Shown: positions 46,060-59,159 of the stretch, in pieces | Layout: each line of letters begins with the position of its first letter | How positions within the stretch are numbered: the first letter of the stretch is position 1 | Source: Dryocosmus kuriphilus | Lineage: Eukaryota > Arthropoda > Insecta > Hymenoptera > Cynipidae | DNA: 64,000 bases | Assembly (NCBI GenBank): GCA_038277395.1 | Contig: CM076190.1 | Location: 251,507,989 to 251,571,988 of the forward strand | Reading direction: 5' to 3' | Position numbers and translations under genes: made by a program | Notes under the pieces: generated by a model | The model's input: only the letters and a program-made list of their open reading frames with translations | What the model was told of the DNA's origin: nothing | The model's database searches: none

Positions 46060-46552
46060 TTAACGATGTGAAGGATTATTAAGTATAATTTTAAAACTCG
46101 ATAAGATTGGTTTTTGTCTGCTTACTGGAGTTTCCTTGAGCTCCTCTTTGGTCATTAAATTAATCTCGCGGCTTATCGCATTCATTTTCGCCCTGCATCT
46201 ATCGATTTTACCAGTTTTTTGAGCATATATTTCAGTAAAAATATCTTTACTTTTCATTTATGGAAAAACTTCATCCTCGGGTGTGGAAAATATAGTTTGT
46301 TACCGGGCAGGTGTAGGTCTTTAGTTATTTATATCTCGCAATTGAAGTCATTTATCTGCTGCAAATGTGTATTTTCGAAGTTGGAACAGCTTACATGAAT
46401 TCGAATTGGAAACGAACCAAACAGTTGCATGTCCGTCAGAAGAAAGAAGTATGACGGATGGAGACCTGGACTTGCCAAGAGGAGGAGAACTATCAGGAGG
46501 GCCAAGGAAAACTTTCGCCATTAGGATAACACAAAAAACTGTGCACTTAACT
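46060..46552 (-). pseudogene. Unknown multicopy gene family, copy 2 (decayed)
   Basis: On the minus strand a 3' splice site (CGCTACAG, ending 46553) precedes VLS..FVLSYPNG-like sequence with shifts. A Ser/Pro/Arg linker (SPPLGKSRSPS), CKLFQLRKYTFAADK, then stops, FSTPEDEVF, another stop and CRAKMNAISREINLMTKEEL..FKI follow. Order and motifs match copy 3 (KLFQFRRYTFPDG, LSTPEGDAFAI, CRAKINIFSGKISLLTKGEI). The intron just upstream is also conserved (GAGGCTACGAAAC, TTAAGTGCTGA). This copy carries at least three stops. It lies in opposite orientation 4.5 kb from copy 3, with a MITE between them. Confidence 0.6.
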
Positions 46553-47035
46553 CTGTAGCGAGAAACAAAAATGCGTTAAAAACATTTTGACAGTTTCGTA
46601 GCCTCGGGCAGAAACACTTATAGTCTTGTTCCGGTCAAGACGGTTCAGCACTTAAGCTCAAACAGGAGGTCGATCACGATTCTTTTATTTCACAGCTCAA
46701 TTTTCTCGCATATTGCATATGATTAAATAATTTAGTCTCCACATTCTGCTTTATGAAGTTTTTACCATTTTAAATAAATGCAAAGCACTATTGGGATTAC
46801 CTAGACATCTTGTGAATTATTGGTGAAGCCTTTAGACGCCTGAAATGGGTAAGCTGAGGACAACCTGGGTAATCCATATATTAAAGGGTCTCTGGATAAA
46901 AATTAATCTTTTTCTAAACATAACATAGGTAAACGGGGCACCGTTTTCCAAGCTATATCAGTGATGTTTTTATTAAATTCAAACCGTTAGCGCTTGTTCT
47001 CCGGCAGTTTTTGCATGCGCGCAACATGCATCATT

Positions 47036-47797
47036 ACACTGGTCGACATGCTTTGTGCGGATCGAGTACGAACAGTAACTTCGCCTAGATTTTGGCTCGC
47101 TGGAACCGAATCTCGCCTCAATAATGCTCGATCACCAAAGGTTGTTGGGATATCCTAACCTAAGTGTGTGAAAAATACGATTTATGGCTATATTCGGGGT
47201 TGTATAATATCGCAAATTATTTTTCTTTGTGAAAATGAATTCCATCGCCTCCAAGTAACATTCTTTCTCTTGAAAATCCTTTTTTCAAATTTGAAAAATC
47301 TTTTTTTTTTTCTATCGAGATATCGTTGATTGAATGTTCGTATTTGAGGTTAAGAAATCGTAGAATTTTGAGTTTATGGAGCAGTTCTGGCTTCGAATTC
47401 GGATTCAGTGACTCGAAAGGCATAGAAATATATTATACCTGCTTATTTGGAAAAATTAGCTGTATTTCAAAGTTATAGCGAAATCGCTAAAATACTCAAA
47501 TCCAACCAACGATATCTCGACGAAAAAAAACGATTTTTAAAATTTGAAAAAAAGGAGTTTGAAGAGTAAGAGTGCTACTTTGAGATATTGGAGTTCGTTT
47601 AATAGAAAAATTAACTTGCGATGTTATACAACCACAAATATAGCAATAAATCGTATTTTTCGCACATTTAGGTTATGATATCTCAAAACCCTTAGGTGAT
47701 CGAGCATTTCTGAGGCCTAATTCGGTTACAGCGAGCCAAAATCTAGGCAAAATGACTATTCGTACTCGATCCAAACAAAGCATGTCGACCAGTGTCA
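47036..47797. mobile_element. Palindromic MITE (762 bp)
   Basis: Inverted ends ACACTGGTCGACATGC are followed by arms of about 350 bases with matching order (GAGTACGAA, CCTAGATTTTGGCTCGC, TGCTCGATCACC, GAAAAATACGATTTAT, ATATCG). The axis is near 47415. Interior ORFs on either strand are palindrome artefacts. Left flank CATCATT and right flank CATCAAA are similar but not an exact target duplication. Confidence 0.75.
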
Positions 47798-47799
47798 TC

Positions 47800-50700
47800 A
47801 AACTCGGTTTTTGAACTTACCTCGCTCTGACGTCGTCTCTCCCCTTCCAGCGTACATGGGGATTCATTGTTTTCATGAGATTGAACGCTTAGCGCCGTAT
47901 AGCGCAAAATTGTCCATTTTTCTTCATTTGTTTCATATTCTTTCATTAGGCCCTTATAATTGACATTTACCATGTTTCAACGAAAACCGCCGAAAACCAT
48001 TTTCCCATATATTTGATGCGGGGTGGAGGGCGTATGACTGGTGCGCAACTGGAAATGTAGAGGGGCACTATGAAGAAGTTTATGGAAAATTTGGGGTGGG
48101 TTCTATAAAACTAGGCACAATTGGAAATTTTTAGTTTGGGAGTGTATTCAGACATTTTTCAACAGAAGAATGTCTACTGCAACTTAGCGTCATGCTGCGT
48201 CTATTCTTTTATTTGATATTGTAAATAATACTGTTATCCAATTTGGCGCGACTATTAAATATTTAGTGCTATTCTCAATTTTTAAAATTTTTATTACTGT
48301 AGATAATCCTGTTGTTCAATTTGGTGCATAAACTTTCTCAAAATCGCATCCACATTGATTGAGGAGGTGTTGGCGGAGACAAAAAAAGAGGAGGAAGAGG
48401 AAGAGGAGAAGGAGAGGCCGAGAACTTTGTTAAATAAAATACTGAAAATGTTGGATTACATGATATTACGAGCCTTCTTTTATCTCGTTAAATTGAAAAA
48501 ACTGATACAATACATCAAGTATGGATACATTATTTTATACTTTTCAATTAAAAAAAAAAAAAAAAAAAAACACTTCCGCAGGATCCCCTTATCCTCCAAA
48601 GAAGTATTACATCCCTAGTCTGTTTAATATCTTTGTTATCTTAGAGAACCTTCTCCTTATGTACACTTGTGCCAGTTGGAGATGCTTTAGCAATCAATTT
48701 AGACGACCATGTCTGGTCCTTAATTAGGCACTGGGTCCGATATTAACCACTGAGGACAGCTGGATCACTTTAAGTCCTACAACTTTTGTTTGAAATGTTT
48801 TTTAATATCTCTCTTATCTTACGAGATATTAGCCTGGATGAATTAAAACGGGACGCCTTTTATACATATACTAAAATTGTTATCACTTGGTTTATCGGCA
48901 TTAGCTTTGTCTTTTAGAAGTGTTTCTCTCTTCATTAGATATACTATGTTGACAAAATTATTCGAAAACAGGTCACTTACCGTCATTCTTGTTTCAAAGA
49001 TGAACATCGTTTTAACGTTTGCCTTATCATTGGCGATTATTCCTAATCTTATAGGTAAATACAATAATATAATATATATAAATTAAAGTGTATTTTGTCG
49101 CCTTCTTAGAAAGCAATTTATCCAATTTAGTGCGCATTTCATCCTAATTTCTAAGTTTTTCTAAACTCTGAGTAGTGCAGCACAGAGAAAAACAATTGTC
49201 TCCTTTAACCTGATTTCAGAGTGACGTTTACTTTCAATAGAGGTTACCCTCACGTAGGTAACATGTACCTACAACATGGGTATGGTTACTTTATCAACTG
49301 GACTTTATCTTGTTTTGTTTAGATCCAACTTAACCCACTAGAATATTACCGAAAATACCATTTACCCTTTATTTTCTCCGTGAGAGTAATCCAGAATTTT
49401 TTATAAAGAACGGAATTCGAAAAGCAACCCTATTTATAGCAAATTTGTGCGAACTTTAGAACAGAAAGTACTTTTGGTTAAAAGGGAAGAGGAAATTTGT
49501 ACGCGGAAATGTTTATTTCATTACTTAAAACGTTAAGTTCTAAAATGCTTGTAAAGGTGGAAGTATTTGTATAAATAAGAAATTAGTTTCTGTCGCTATG
49601 AAGTTTGCGACTTTCATTAATTTTTCCGAAATATATTCCTTAGAATCCCAAAAATATATGATAGTTCATCTGCTTTAATATATATTTTTCATACTGAGAT
49701 TTAATTTAGTTAACTAATCCTTTTTCTACGTGTACTACTTTGAAGATATGCAAGAAATTTGAAGTTACAGTTTCATAAGTGTTTGGTTATGTCTGGGATT
49801 ATTTGGAGGAAATGGATGAATCACAAAAAAGAAAAAGCATTTACTATATATTACAAGCATTGTACTTGACTGTGATAATCTTCTTGTTTGAGAACAACAC
49901 AGATAAACAAAAAAAAAACTATGGCCGTCTCGGGACTCCCCGTAGAAGTAAATACTTAAACCGATGTCGTGTGTTTTTTCTCTTTGCTTTGAAAATAAGC
50001 GAAATAAAAAAAATGTTTATCGGCATTTGTACATTGATTTACAGGCAATTGTTAGAAAATTTGTTTACAACCTTATTTATATATATTAGATTCACAGATA
50101 TCTTCATTTCTTGATTCAATGAAAGAAACAATTGGTTTGTGGTAACTAAAGTAAAGTATAAATGATTTGTATTTATCATATATAAAAATCTGGAAAATGC
50201 TACATCTAACGTTGGGCCGTATTTAGTGGTTCGATATTGCGGATCATTATTCATTTCTAATTGAAATTTATCTTGAAAAATGTAACTAGTGCTTGTGCAC
50301 TTTCTTCAGAAAAATTAGCACTGAAATCTCCTGCTAACATCGGTGGCATTTTATGGTAATTTCTAAGAAGCAAGATACTGCAAAGTATTGCCAGTGCCTA
50401 CTGTATTTCGGTCGGTTCGGTCGGTCAGTCTGGCGGCCGTAACTCGCCTGCTCACTCCTCATCGAAAAGTGTACATAGATCCTATATAGAAGTATTCACT
50501 TCAAAAGTTTTAGGTGCAATAAACTGGACTAAAATATTATATGTTCTTTGGGTTTTGAATCAGAAATCTGCGGTCTGTTTTTCCCCGTCAGGTTTCAGTT
50601 CTTCCGTAACCTCAAAAAGGAAAATAAGAATCGATTTGGTAAATGAAACTTTCAGAGAAAAGTGTATCTTGAGAAAATTGAAATATTCAATTCTGGAGTT

Positions 50701-50990
50701 GAAAGTTTTACCATCCTTGAAAAACTATGTAAAAAGTTGACATTCCTAGTTATGTGTAACCTACAGATATTACAACAAACATTTACAAGCATGAACAAAT
50801 TTGTGCAGAAATTAATTTTTTAATCCGCGATAGTGTGATACTTTGATCAGAAGTTGATAGTAAGATTGATCCACAACACTGTGATATATTTTATTTTAAA
50901 TACAGGCTTTAAGTTCTCTTGAGTACTCTATTGATATTTTATCCGAGTTTAAGTGCTGAGCGCAGTTTTAACCGGAAAAAAATTATAAGT
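47800..50990. other. Spacer without supported gene
   Basis: AT-rich. A purine-rich GAGGAA tract at 48385-48415, a poly(A) run at 48549-48570 and ORFs up to 111 codons (49779-50114) show no recognisable motif. The last 80 bases are intron sequence shared with copy 2 of the unknown family. Confidence 0.4.
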
Positions 50991-51054
50991 GTTTAGGCCT
51001 CAGGCTACGAAACCCTAAAAATGTTTTAAAATTGTTTCTGTTTCTTGTTGCAGA

Positions 51055-51667
51055 GTTGAGTTCAGAGTTTGATTGTTACCCTAATGGCGTTCCTGTTCCT
51101 TGGAATGGACCTTTTAATTCTCTTGGCGAGGCTCATTCTCCTGTGAAGACTCCTAGTTCTCCTACAGGGTCTTTTCCTCGCAGCAGGTCCAGGTCTCCAC
51201 CTGCCCAGCTTTCTGTCTCTGCCGCATATGAACTGCGTCCTCCTGCTAGGTCCCCTCCTTGTGCCAGGTCCATGTCTCCGCCCGCCGTAGTTTCTTCCTC
51301 TGCCGAAAATGAAACTCGTTGGCTTGCTCTCAAATCGAATCCGAATAAGCTATTTCAATTTCGAAGATACACATTTCCTGACGGTAGAAAACTTAGAGTG
51401 CGAAATGGAAATCGCTATTTACCAATTGTGATCCCGGAACGAACTGTATTATCAACACCCGAGGGTGACGCCTTTGCAATACTGGAGAGTGAATGTTTTC
51501 TTGGTGGAATATATACTTATTCATTATATAATTCCAGTCAGTGCAGGGCGAAGATAAACATATTCAGCGGCAAGATTTCTCTATTAACGAAAGGAGAAAT
51601 TTCGGAAATTCCTGTAGGTAAACGTGGCCTAGTATCACGGATTTTTAAAGTTACGGGGAGTACGTAA
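51055..51667 (+). CDS. Unknown multicopy gene family, copy 3 (last exon, open)
   Basis: After the acceptor TTCTTGTTGCAG the exon is open for about 204 codons to TAA at 51665. It contains ELSSEFDCYPNG, VPWNGPF, an SR/PP-rich linker with RSRSRSPP and ARSMSPP, then RWLALKSNPNKLF, FRRYTFPDGRKLRVRNGNRY, PERTVLSTPEGDAFAI, GGIYTYSLYN and KINIFSGKISLLTKGEIS. It is the only unbroken copy of three. The upstream exon(s) are not identified, so the start is unknown. The C-terminal 120 residues are the most conserved part between copies. I do not recognise a known domain. SR-type linkers occur in nuclear RNA-associated proteins, but that alone is weak evidence of function. Confidence 0.6.
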
Positions 51668-51934
51668 AATTTTGTATAATTTCTTGTACGAGCTATGCTG
51701 GGGTATTTCTTAAGAAATAGATTTTTTGATTTAAAGAACTTAGATTGCGAAGACGATTCGCAAGTTTCTAACAATTTTATGTTATTTTGACATTTTACAC
51801 TGGAGCTGGGTAATTTATAAGTCTGTAACGAAAATTATATTGAAGTGTTCAAATAAATAATATATTCAAAATACCTAAAATTTTATTTAAGATATATTTA
51901 AACTATATTTAATATTATATATTATTAATCTAAT

Positions 51935-52006
51935 ATGAGGCCCAGAGAGCATAGTTATATTCATTCGAAAATTCCTTTCCGAACTATGTTATTAGTAATT
52001 TTATCA
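51935..52006 (+). pseudogene. F-box-like ORF relic behind copy 3
   Basis: ATG 51935 encodes MRPREHSYIHSKI.. and stops at a TAA after 23 codons. The following bases still match the F-box-like ORF at 27140 (GLLYLGRAIYN equivalent). It lies the same distance behind its exon as in copy 1, showing that the two were duplicated together. Confidence 0.4.
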
Positions 52007-52809
52007 TCTTTTGAATAATTTTCAATACACAATTTTTTAGGATTATTATATCTAGGTAGAGCTATATATAATTGTCTGTCAGTAAGTAAATGTCTGTGAA
52101 AGTATGTTCCTATTTTTCCGAAACTTTGATCTTTAGATTTACGTATTGTAATTTCAAGAGCTAAAATAATTGAAAATTGTCTTCTATAAAAAATAAATAG
52201 TAAAGAAGGAGAATCTCCAGAACCTAACCTAATTATTGGCATGAAAGCCGTTGCTTTTTCTCAGTACGAGCAATGAATCTAAACTTAATACTGAATTTAT
52301 GCATTTTAAATTCTTAAACGTGTCCCATTTCAAAGCCCATCACAAATGATGAAGTTTTGCATCAGCATTAAAATTCCTGCATTTTAGGAAGTTAATTTAT
52401 GAATAAGTATACCTGGAAATTTCAAGGTGTTCAGGGGACGGCCGCATTGTCAATATGATTGCCACGTGGTCAATGAACCGGTCGCGTAATCTAGAGTTGT
52501 GTCAGGAGGTCGGGGAGTGGTCACGTCGTCAGTGGAGAAATGTTAACAGTAAAAAAGCAAAGGGCTATAGGGTAAATGAGGCAAAAGTAACTACAAAACA
52601 GTCGAGGTTGAAATGTGGCGCCGACTCTGCTGGTCACGCGCGGTGTTTTAACGAGTAACTTCGCTACTACACTATTTTGCTGAATTTGAACGATTTAATG
52701 GACATAATTCATGAAGAAGTGGGGAGAGGAGTACAGGAGCATCTCAAGCGCATGCGAATAAGTTACAGAGAACACGCAAATGACTTCCTCTTAAGAGCAA
52801 TTGTTGTTT

Positions 52810-52830
52810 TATATATATATATATATATAT
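52810..52830. repeat. (TA)n microsatellite
   Basis: About ten TA units. Confidence 0.85.
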
Positions 52831-53106
52831 TAACGAAGCTTTTGAATAAAACCACCATAAATAAATATGGCTTGACCCTACGGGATTTTGCTGAAGCTAT
52901 GTTCGACTTCGGAGCAAAGAAATTATTGGTCAGCACGCAAATTAAACATAATTACCGTCTAGACAAGACCCGAGTGTAAGTTAAGGGGTAGAATAATCCA
53001 CAAGTTTTACTGCCATCACGATAATAACCACGATCTCGGAGCGCCCGCACTCAATTGTAACAACAGAATTAACAACATGGTGTCGACTTCGGGGTAGATC
53101 ACCGAA

Positions 53107-54525
53107 GACGTGCACGAGGAACGACACGGAAGGCGACAGCGTGCACAATTTTCGAAACCGACACCACCCACGAGCACGAAATTACAGTTTATAAACATCT
53201 AGCAGCCGATCAGGGTGGTAGGCAGTCCGCTAAACACCATAAAAACACGGTGTGAGGGCAGAAAGCCGATGACACGGCGCAGCATTTTCACGTTGGTCAA
53301 GGGAGGCAGCACCATAAAGTCACCGTTGCAACTGGCGACATTACTTCGCTAACTCGACGCTGTGGCGCAACTAACAGCGGCGTGTGACAGTACTAAGGTG
53401 ACCGCCGCACCCGACCGAGCCCACCCTACCCGGACACGGACTGACAAGCGTCGATGAGTCGCGCAACCACTGGAAGGACTCGAATCCACGGAGACTAACC
53501 TTATAGGCGGGCGGTGACGACATTGCAATATACATTGGCGGTTACAGCCGAAGAAGCCGATTCAGTCCCAATGATAGTGTCAGTAATCGTAACTCGAGAT
53601 GACGTGGACTGAAGGAAAATTGTGGGAAGGAATATCAAGTAGACTAGAGACGGCATCACTCGTGTCCTTGGCTCGGCGGCGAAGTGATAACAGGAAAGTT
53701 TATAAGCGAAACACAGTCCACTAAGGGGAATTCTTAGCTGAAACCCTGACGAGTAGTAGGCGGAAAGACGAATCGCATGGAAGCCGAGGACCTGGTGCAG
53801 TGGCGTCAAGGTAGGTTGGAATAACACTAGCTATTCCGTGTGTGCTCTCATCCCTGAGAGCGAATGCCGACGCGGTAAGTCACTGTCGACCGCGTGTGTG
53901 TGAATCAGTGTAGTGAAATCCGATTGAGACCCCTGCGACACCCGGAGGTTAGGGAACGTCCGGCTCATGGCACGGCTTTAGAATAGTAGAGGCGTGCGTC
54001 TATTACGAGAATCGAAGGGTGTGCACAAGGTAAAGGACACTGGATTACATGGTGCCGATGCGGGTATCTCGGGCTCCCATGTTGTCGATAGTGGTTCCTT
54101 CTGGCAGGCCGGTCTTTTTTCTGTCGGTTTGAAAATAAAATGTAACAAGTAACCTGAGGGTGACGCAAACATGGTATGCGTTCTCGCATTTGTGGGGAAG
54201 GTCCAGTACAGTGCGGGGTGGGTCATTCAAAGTTATAATTTATTCATACAAGGCGAAAAATATTTTAATGTTCAGACCGAATTCGCCATTAGTTATATCT
54301 TGAATAAAGGATTCATTTGATTGAAAAACGATATTCGGGGTCAAGTGCTTATTAGCAGCGGGGTTCTCTCTCACTCACGCGAAATTACCCCCTCCTTCTG
54401 TCCCGTGATAAGTAAGATAGCGTGCCAGTCTGCCGCGTCGGGACAGCCGACGGAGTTCGGGTAGGATAGTCCCTATCTGGCGCCAAGGAATAAAATTAAT
54501 GAACTTCGTGGGTCGAAAGAGAGTG
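53107..54525 (+). repeat. Direct repeat, left copy (LTR-like)
   Basis: About 1.4 kb from GCACGAGGAACGACAC to GGTCGAAAGAGAG recurs in the same orientation at 56688-58118. GC-rich, with AATAAA near 54303 followed by CTTGAATAAAGG-type sequence, and TGGCGCC near 54478 close to its end. Size, order and the AATAAA fit a long terminal repeat plus leader of a Ty3/gypsy-like element. TG..CA ends were not found, so a plain tandem duplication is possible. Confidence 0.55.
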
Positions 54526-56687
54526 ACCCTCGTACACGGTTTATTCCGATCATCAGTTCGAGGCAAAAGAGGCCGGTAAGTGATAACCATCTTGTAAACG
54601 GGTTTCATCCTGGTTCACCCCAGGCTAGGCAGTAATTAACCGAAGGGGATACGGACCAAGGCTAGAAACATAATCCTTGTTACAAAATGACACCCAGCAT
54701 AGAGGGCAGTCACTGAGTGACACGGGCGTTGGAGTGAGAGAGAAGTTGGGGGCTGAGGATGCTTAAATAGACAGAAACGACAGACAAGGAATATAATTGA
54801 TCTATCCGCTTTGGCTACGGATTATAGCGATCTTTAAAATTATTTTGTTTTGTTGTTTCCATGTTTGCTTGGCTTCTGCATAGAAGAAAAATAAAATAAC
54901 CTAAAGTAGACTGACTTTAGAGAAAGTAAGAAAAGAATACCCTATACAATCATCCCCCCCCCCCCCAGATATCTTTAGTGTCGGTCGGCGGATAAATCAG
55001 GAAACTGGGATAAGAAATTTTTCGGTAAATTTGAGAAGCTTAAAGGACTTTCAGCATTTTTCCTGTTTCTTGTTTGTTTTCTTTAATTTATAGGGTTGGC
55101 GAACTTCAACAGAAAATAGAAATTGTTCGAAAGGTTTTCTTTTGTAGGTTAATTTGAGCAAAGAGAAATTGTTGTTTTTATAAATTTCAGGACAGTGAAC
55201 TTTTTCCGAATTTTTCGGGTTCTTTTGAGTTTCTCAGGAGTAAATGACATCAAATTAAAATAGGGTAATGGATCCCTAAGACACGGCGGAGGGGGAGTTA
55301 GCAGAAGGAAACGACCGGGACTATATCGTTTTCAATGAAAGACCCAAAGTGGTCGATACATCGGGCAATGCTGGATCCATAGCAGAGGGGCCAACAGAGT
55401 GCCAGAATAGGCAATGCCGGACCGGTCTGAGCACGATAATGGCACCTTTACCGAGTTTGGCAAATGGCTTGGCAGGCGAGGCCCTGCGCGAGCGAATAGG
55501 GCGGTACTTCGCGTGTTAGGTGGTTAAACAGGCGGAACCCTGGTACCCGGAGGAGGACGACCCACAGGGTCATGTATCGCGTCATCTGGGTGCGGAAGAA
55601 AACGTAACGTGTGCCCCAGAGGGCCCTAAGCATTAGATAGGCTTTCACCATTCGTTTACGATAGTGGAAGCGAATACATATGGGCATCGACAATGGCCAC
55701 GAATGAGGGCATGCCAGGCCTTGAGGGGTACGCTATCGCTCACCTACATGCCTCCCCACAGCAGATACATGTGGCAGGGGCTTGAGGTGGTCAGGCTACC
55801 GTCTTCTCAGGCAGAAACACCGGTTGGGGGGAACGCGAGAGGCACGATGGGGGGGGGGGGGGGGGGGGGATACGCGTTTCGCGAAGGTGACGACAAGACT
55901 TCGCGGAGCCGTGACTAGTATCGGTGCAGCCGAAGGGGACCTGGAATTATCCCCACGTTTTTCTCATTCGGTGCCAGGGGGAAGCGCAGTGACCTAACAG
56001 TACTAAGTGGTAAATAGGAGAACGGAGAGCTCTTGTGGTGCACAAGTTCAGCCGATCGGGGCTGGGAGTGCCAAGCCTTGGTGCCCCTGAGCCGTAGCAT
56101 AATAATAACTGAGGCAGGCGTACCAACCGGTCAGACGGAATATTGTCCACCGAAAGTGAGTGCCCAAACCTGCACTCCCCTAGTGGCAACATCGCTGCCG
56201 TATTTTACTACCGCGATGATTAGAGAAACCAGCCCGCATAAGGATTGATGCAAACGTAATCCAGACGTCTCACTGACTGTCACGGTACAGCACCGCGAAA
56301 CAGAATGCTGGAGTCAGGCCACTCAACCGCAGGGCTATTGGTACCCGGAGAGTTATCCAGAGCCCTACTCGCGGGAGCTCACCCCAAATGACCTTTATGA
56401 AACAAGGGAATGGGAACTTGAGGGGTCACGAACGGAAAGGGCAACACACAATTACCCAGCGTAGAGTCTCTTCCTCCATATGAATCCGAATTAAGCGATG
56501 GAGGAAGAGGTAGAAAGGGGCGCATGGGAGAGTTATGAAAGGTACAGAACTCAAAACTTCTCGGAGCCAACAGGATCACGATGGGTCGTATTGGATGACA
56601 GGGCGACAAAATAAGGAGGAGATTTGCACCCCACAGGACAGTTTCTCGTACAGTTGGGAGGAGAGGCCGGGATATGGGAACTATGCG
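54526..56687 (+). pseudogene. Decayed internal region between LTR-like repeats
   Basis: Roughly 2.2 kb, GC-rich in its second half, with short gag-like coding pieces in shifting frames (for example 55290-55500 and 56290-56450, Glu/Arg/Tyr-rich). No reverse transcriptase, integrase or protease motif is visible, so most of pol is missing. A poly(G) run of about 20 lies at 55850-55869 and a poly(C) run at 54954-54966. A deleted LTR element fits best. Confidence 0.4.
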
Positions 56688-58118
56688 CGCACGAGGAACG
56701 ACACCGAAGGCGACAGCGAGCACAATTTCCGACACCGAAACCACCCACGAGAACGAACTGATAGTTTGTAAACATCGAGTAGCCGATACGGATGGTAGGT
56801 AGTCCGTCAACCACTATAGAACAAAACGTGATGGCAGAACACCGACGGCACGGCGCAGCAGTTCCACGCTGGTCAAGGGAGGTAGCACCGTCCAGCCACC
56901 ATGGCAACTAGCGACATTTCTTAGCCAAATTGACGCTGTGGTGCCACTAACAACGGCGAGTGACAGTACTAAGACGACCGCCGCGCCCGACCGAGAAAAC
57001 CCTACCCAGGCAAAAATGGACAAACGATCATGGGTCGCACAACCAATGGTAGGACTCGAAGCCACGGAGAAGAACCTGATAGGGGAGCGGTGACGACATT
57101 GAAATACACATTGGCGGTTACAGCCGACGAAGCCGATCCAGTCCCAACGAGCCAATTAGTAACCGTAACTCGGAAATACGGTGGACCGACCGGAAAGTGA
57201 GGGAACGTGGCTCAAGCAAAAGTGAGACGGAGTCACTCATGTTCTTGACTCGGTGGTGAAGTTGTAACCGGACAATTTCGAAGCGAAACACAGTCCAATA
57301 AGGGAAATTGGGAGTTAAAACCCTGATGAGTAGTAGTCGAAAAGATGGATCGCATGGAAACCGAGGACATGATGCTTTGGCTTCAAGGTAGGTGGGAATA
57401 CCATTAGCTATTCCGTGTGTGCTCTCAGTCCCGAAAGCCGGTGCGCGCACGCGGTAAGGCACTGGCGGCCGCCTGTTTGCGAGTCTGTGTAGCGAAAAAC
57501 AATCGAGACCTCTATACCACCCAGAGGTTAGGGAACGCCCGGCACAAGGCCCAACATTAGACTAGTAGAGGCGGGCATTTCTCACGAGAACCGAAGGGTG
57601 TGCACAAGGTAAAGGACGCTGGATGACATGGTGCCGACGCGGGTGTCTCGGGGCTCCCATATTGTCGATAGTTGGTCCTTCTGGCAAGACGGTCTGTCTT
57701 TTCTGTCGGTGTGAGAATAAAATTTAACAGGTAACCTGAGGGTGACGGAAATTTATTATGCGTTCTCGCATTTGTGGGAAAGATCCACTACAGTGCCGGG
57801 TGGGTTGTTTCAAATTATAATTTGTTCGCACAACGCGAAAAACGTTTTAATGTTCAGACCGAATTCTTCATTAGTTGTATCTTGAATAAAGTGTTCATTC
57901 TATTGAAAAACGATATTCGGTGTCAAGTGCTTTATTAACAACGCAATTCTCTCTCACTCACGCGACATCGCCCCCACCTCCTGTCTCGTGATAAGTGAGC
58001 TAGCATGCCTGTCTGCTGTGACGGGATAGCCGAAGAAGTTCGGGTAGGGTAGTCCCTCTCTAGCGTCAAGAAATAAAATAAACGAACTTGGTAGGTTTTT
58101 CGTAGGTCGAAAGAGAGA
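56688..58118 (+). repeat. Direct repeat, right copy (LTR-like)
   Basis: Same sequence as 53107-54525 at roughly 80-85% identity by eye, with small indels. AATAAA occurs near 57890. It ends next to a (TA)n tract. The divergence between the two copies implies an old insertion. Confidence 0.55.
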
Positions 58119-58133
58119 AAGGTAATCACCATT

Positions 58134-58136
<3 letters not shown>

Positions 58137-58190
<54 letters not shown>
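58137..58190. repeat. (TA)n microsatellite
   Basis: About 27 TA units directly after the right LTR-like repeat. The YIYIYI reading frames across it are artefacts. Confidence 0.9.
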
Positions 58191-58195
<5 letters not shown>

Positions 58196-59159
58196 ACCGC
58201 TTTTACGAACCCAAAAACTACGTTGGACCAACCTTACCAAGCCCGAATCGACGTTGTCAGACCCGGCTCCGGGTCTGACAAGGTTTTTCCATGTATTCTG
58301 GGATATAGTGCCCACATAAACGTACTGACCAAGTTTCAGCCGGGCGTGATTTTGCGGTCAATCGTAATATTATATATGATTTTAGTTCAAGCTTCCTCGC
58401 CCAGGCGCCGCAACAATCGATATACGAATATTGCGTAAAGCGACCAATAGTTTGTCTACGTACCTCCGACGTTATCAGACCCGAAAGGTGGCATCAATGT
58501 AAAGCAGTCAGCATCTCTATTCTATTCCCAATTTCAAAGAAGGCAGAATCACTTATTCAATACCTGTTTTGTTATTATACTTTTTGTGAGTTTTTTCCAA
58601 ACAAAAGTTTTTTAAGCATGATCTTTATTCTGTTTTTTTTTTTTAGACTGAAGTTTACATAAATAGGTTTCTGAAGACTAGATTTTTAAACATTTTTTGC
58701 TAAAAAGGTTAGAGGTACAATGATTACTTATACTGATGTAGGAATTTCTTAATAATTTTTACCATTTTACGTAACTTTGATGAAATTAATTGAAACTACA
58801 GGTTTATGTAAAATTTAGTGGCTAATATGATTCCTTTAATTACATTCTCATAAGAGAAGGTATTAGATTTATGTAAAATTTGACTTTACCGGATTTCATG
58901 AAATCTCCACGTTTTGAGACCCCCTGAATCCGAAAAAAACGGTTTTTACGACCATGTCTGTCTGTCTGTTGTCGTCGTTGTCGTTGTCGTCGTCTGTGGA
59001 CGCGATAACTTTCGAAGAACTAATCGGATTGGAGTGCGCTTTGGTACACTTCTTTAAGGGGTAAAAAGAATAGACGAGTTTGTTAACCAGCGGTTTTTAA
59101 CCAACGGTTATGGTTTTATCCATCAAAAACTGTTTTCACAAAATCAAAAAATCCATTTT

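Noticed and set aside
49779..50114. 111-codon ORF as a gene
   Set aside because: AT-rich, Lys/Ile/Phe-rich composition as expected by chance, with no recognisable domain.
57935..58315. ORFs with YIYIYI stretches
   Set aside because: They are readings through a (TA)n microsatellite.
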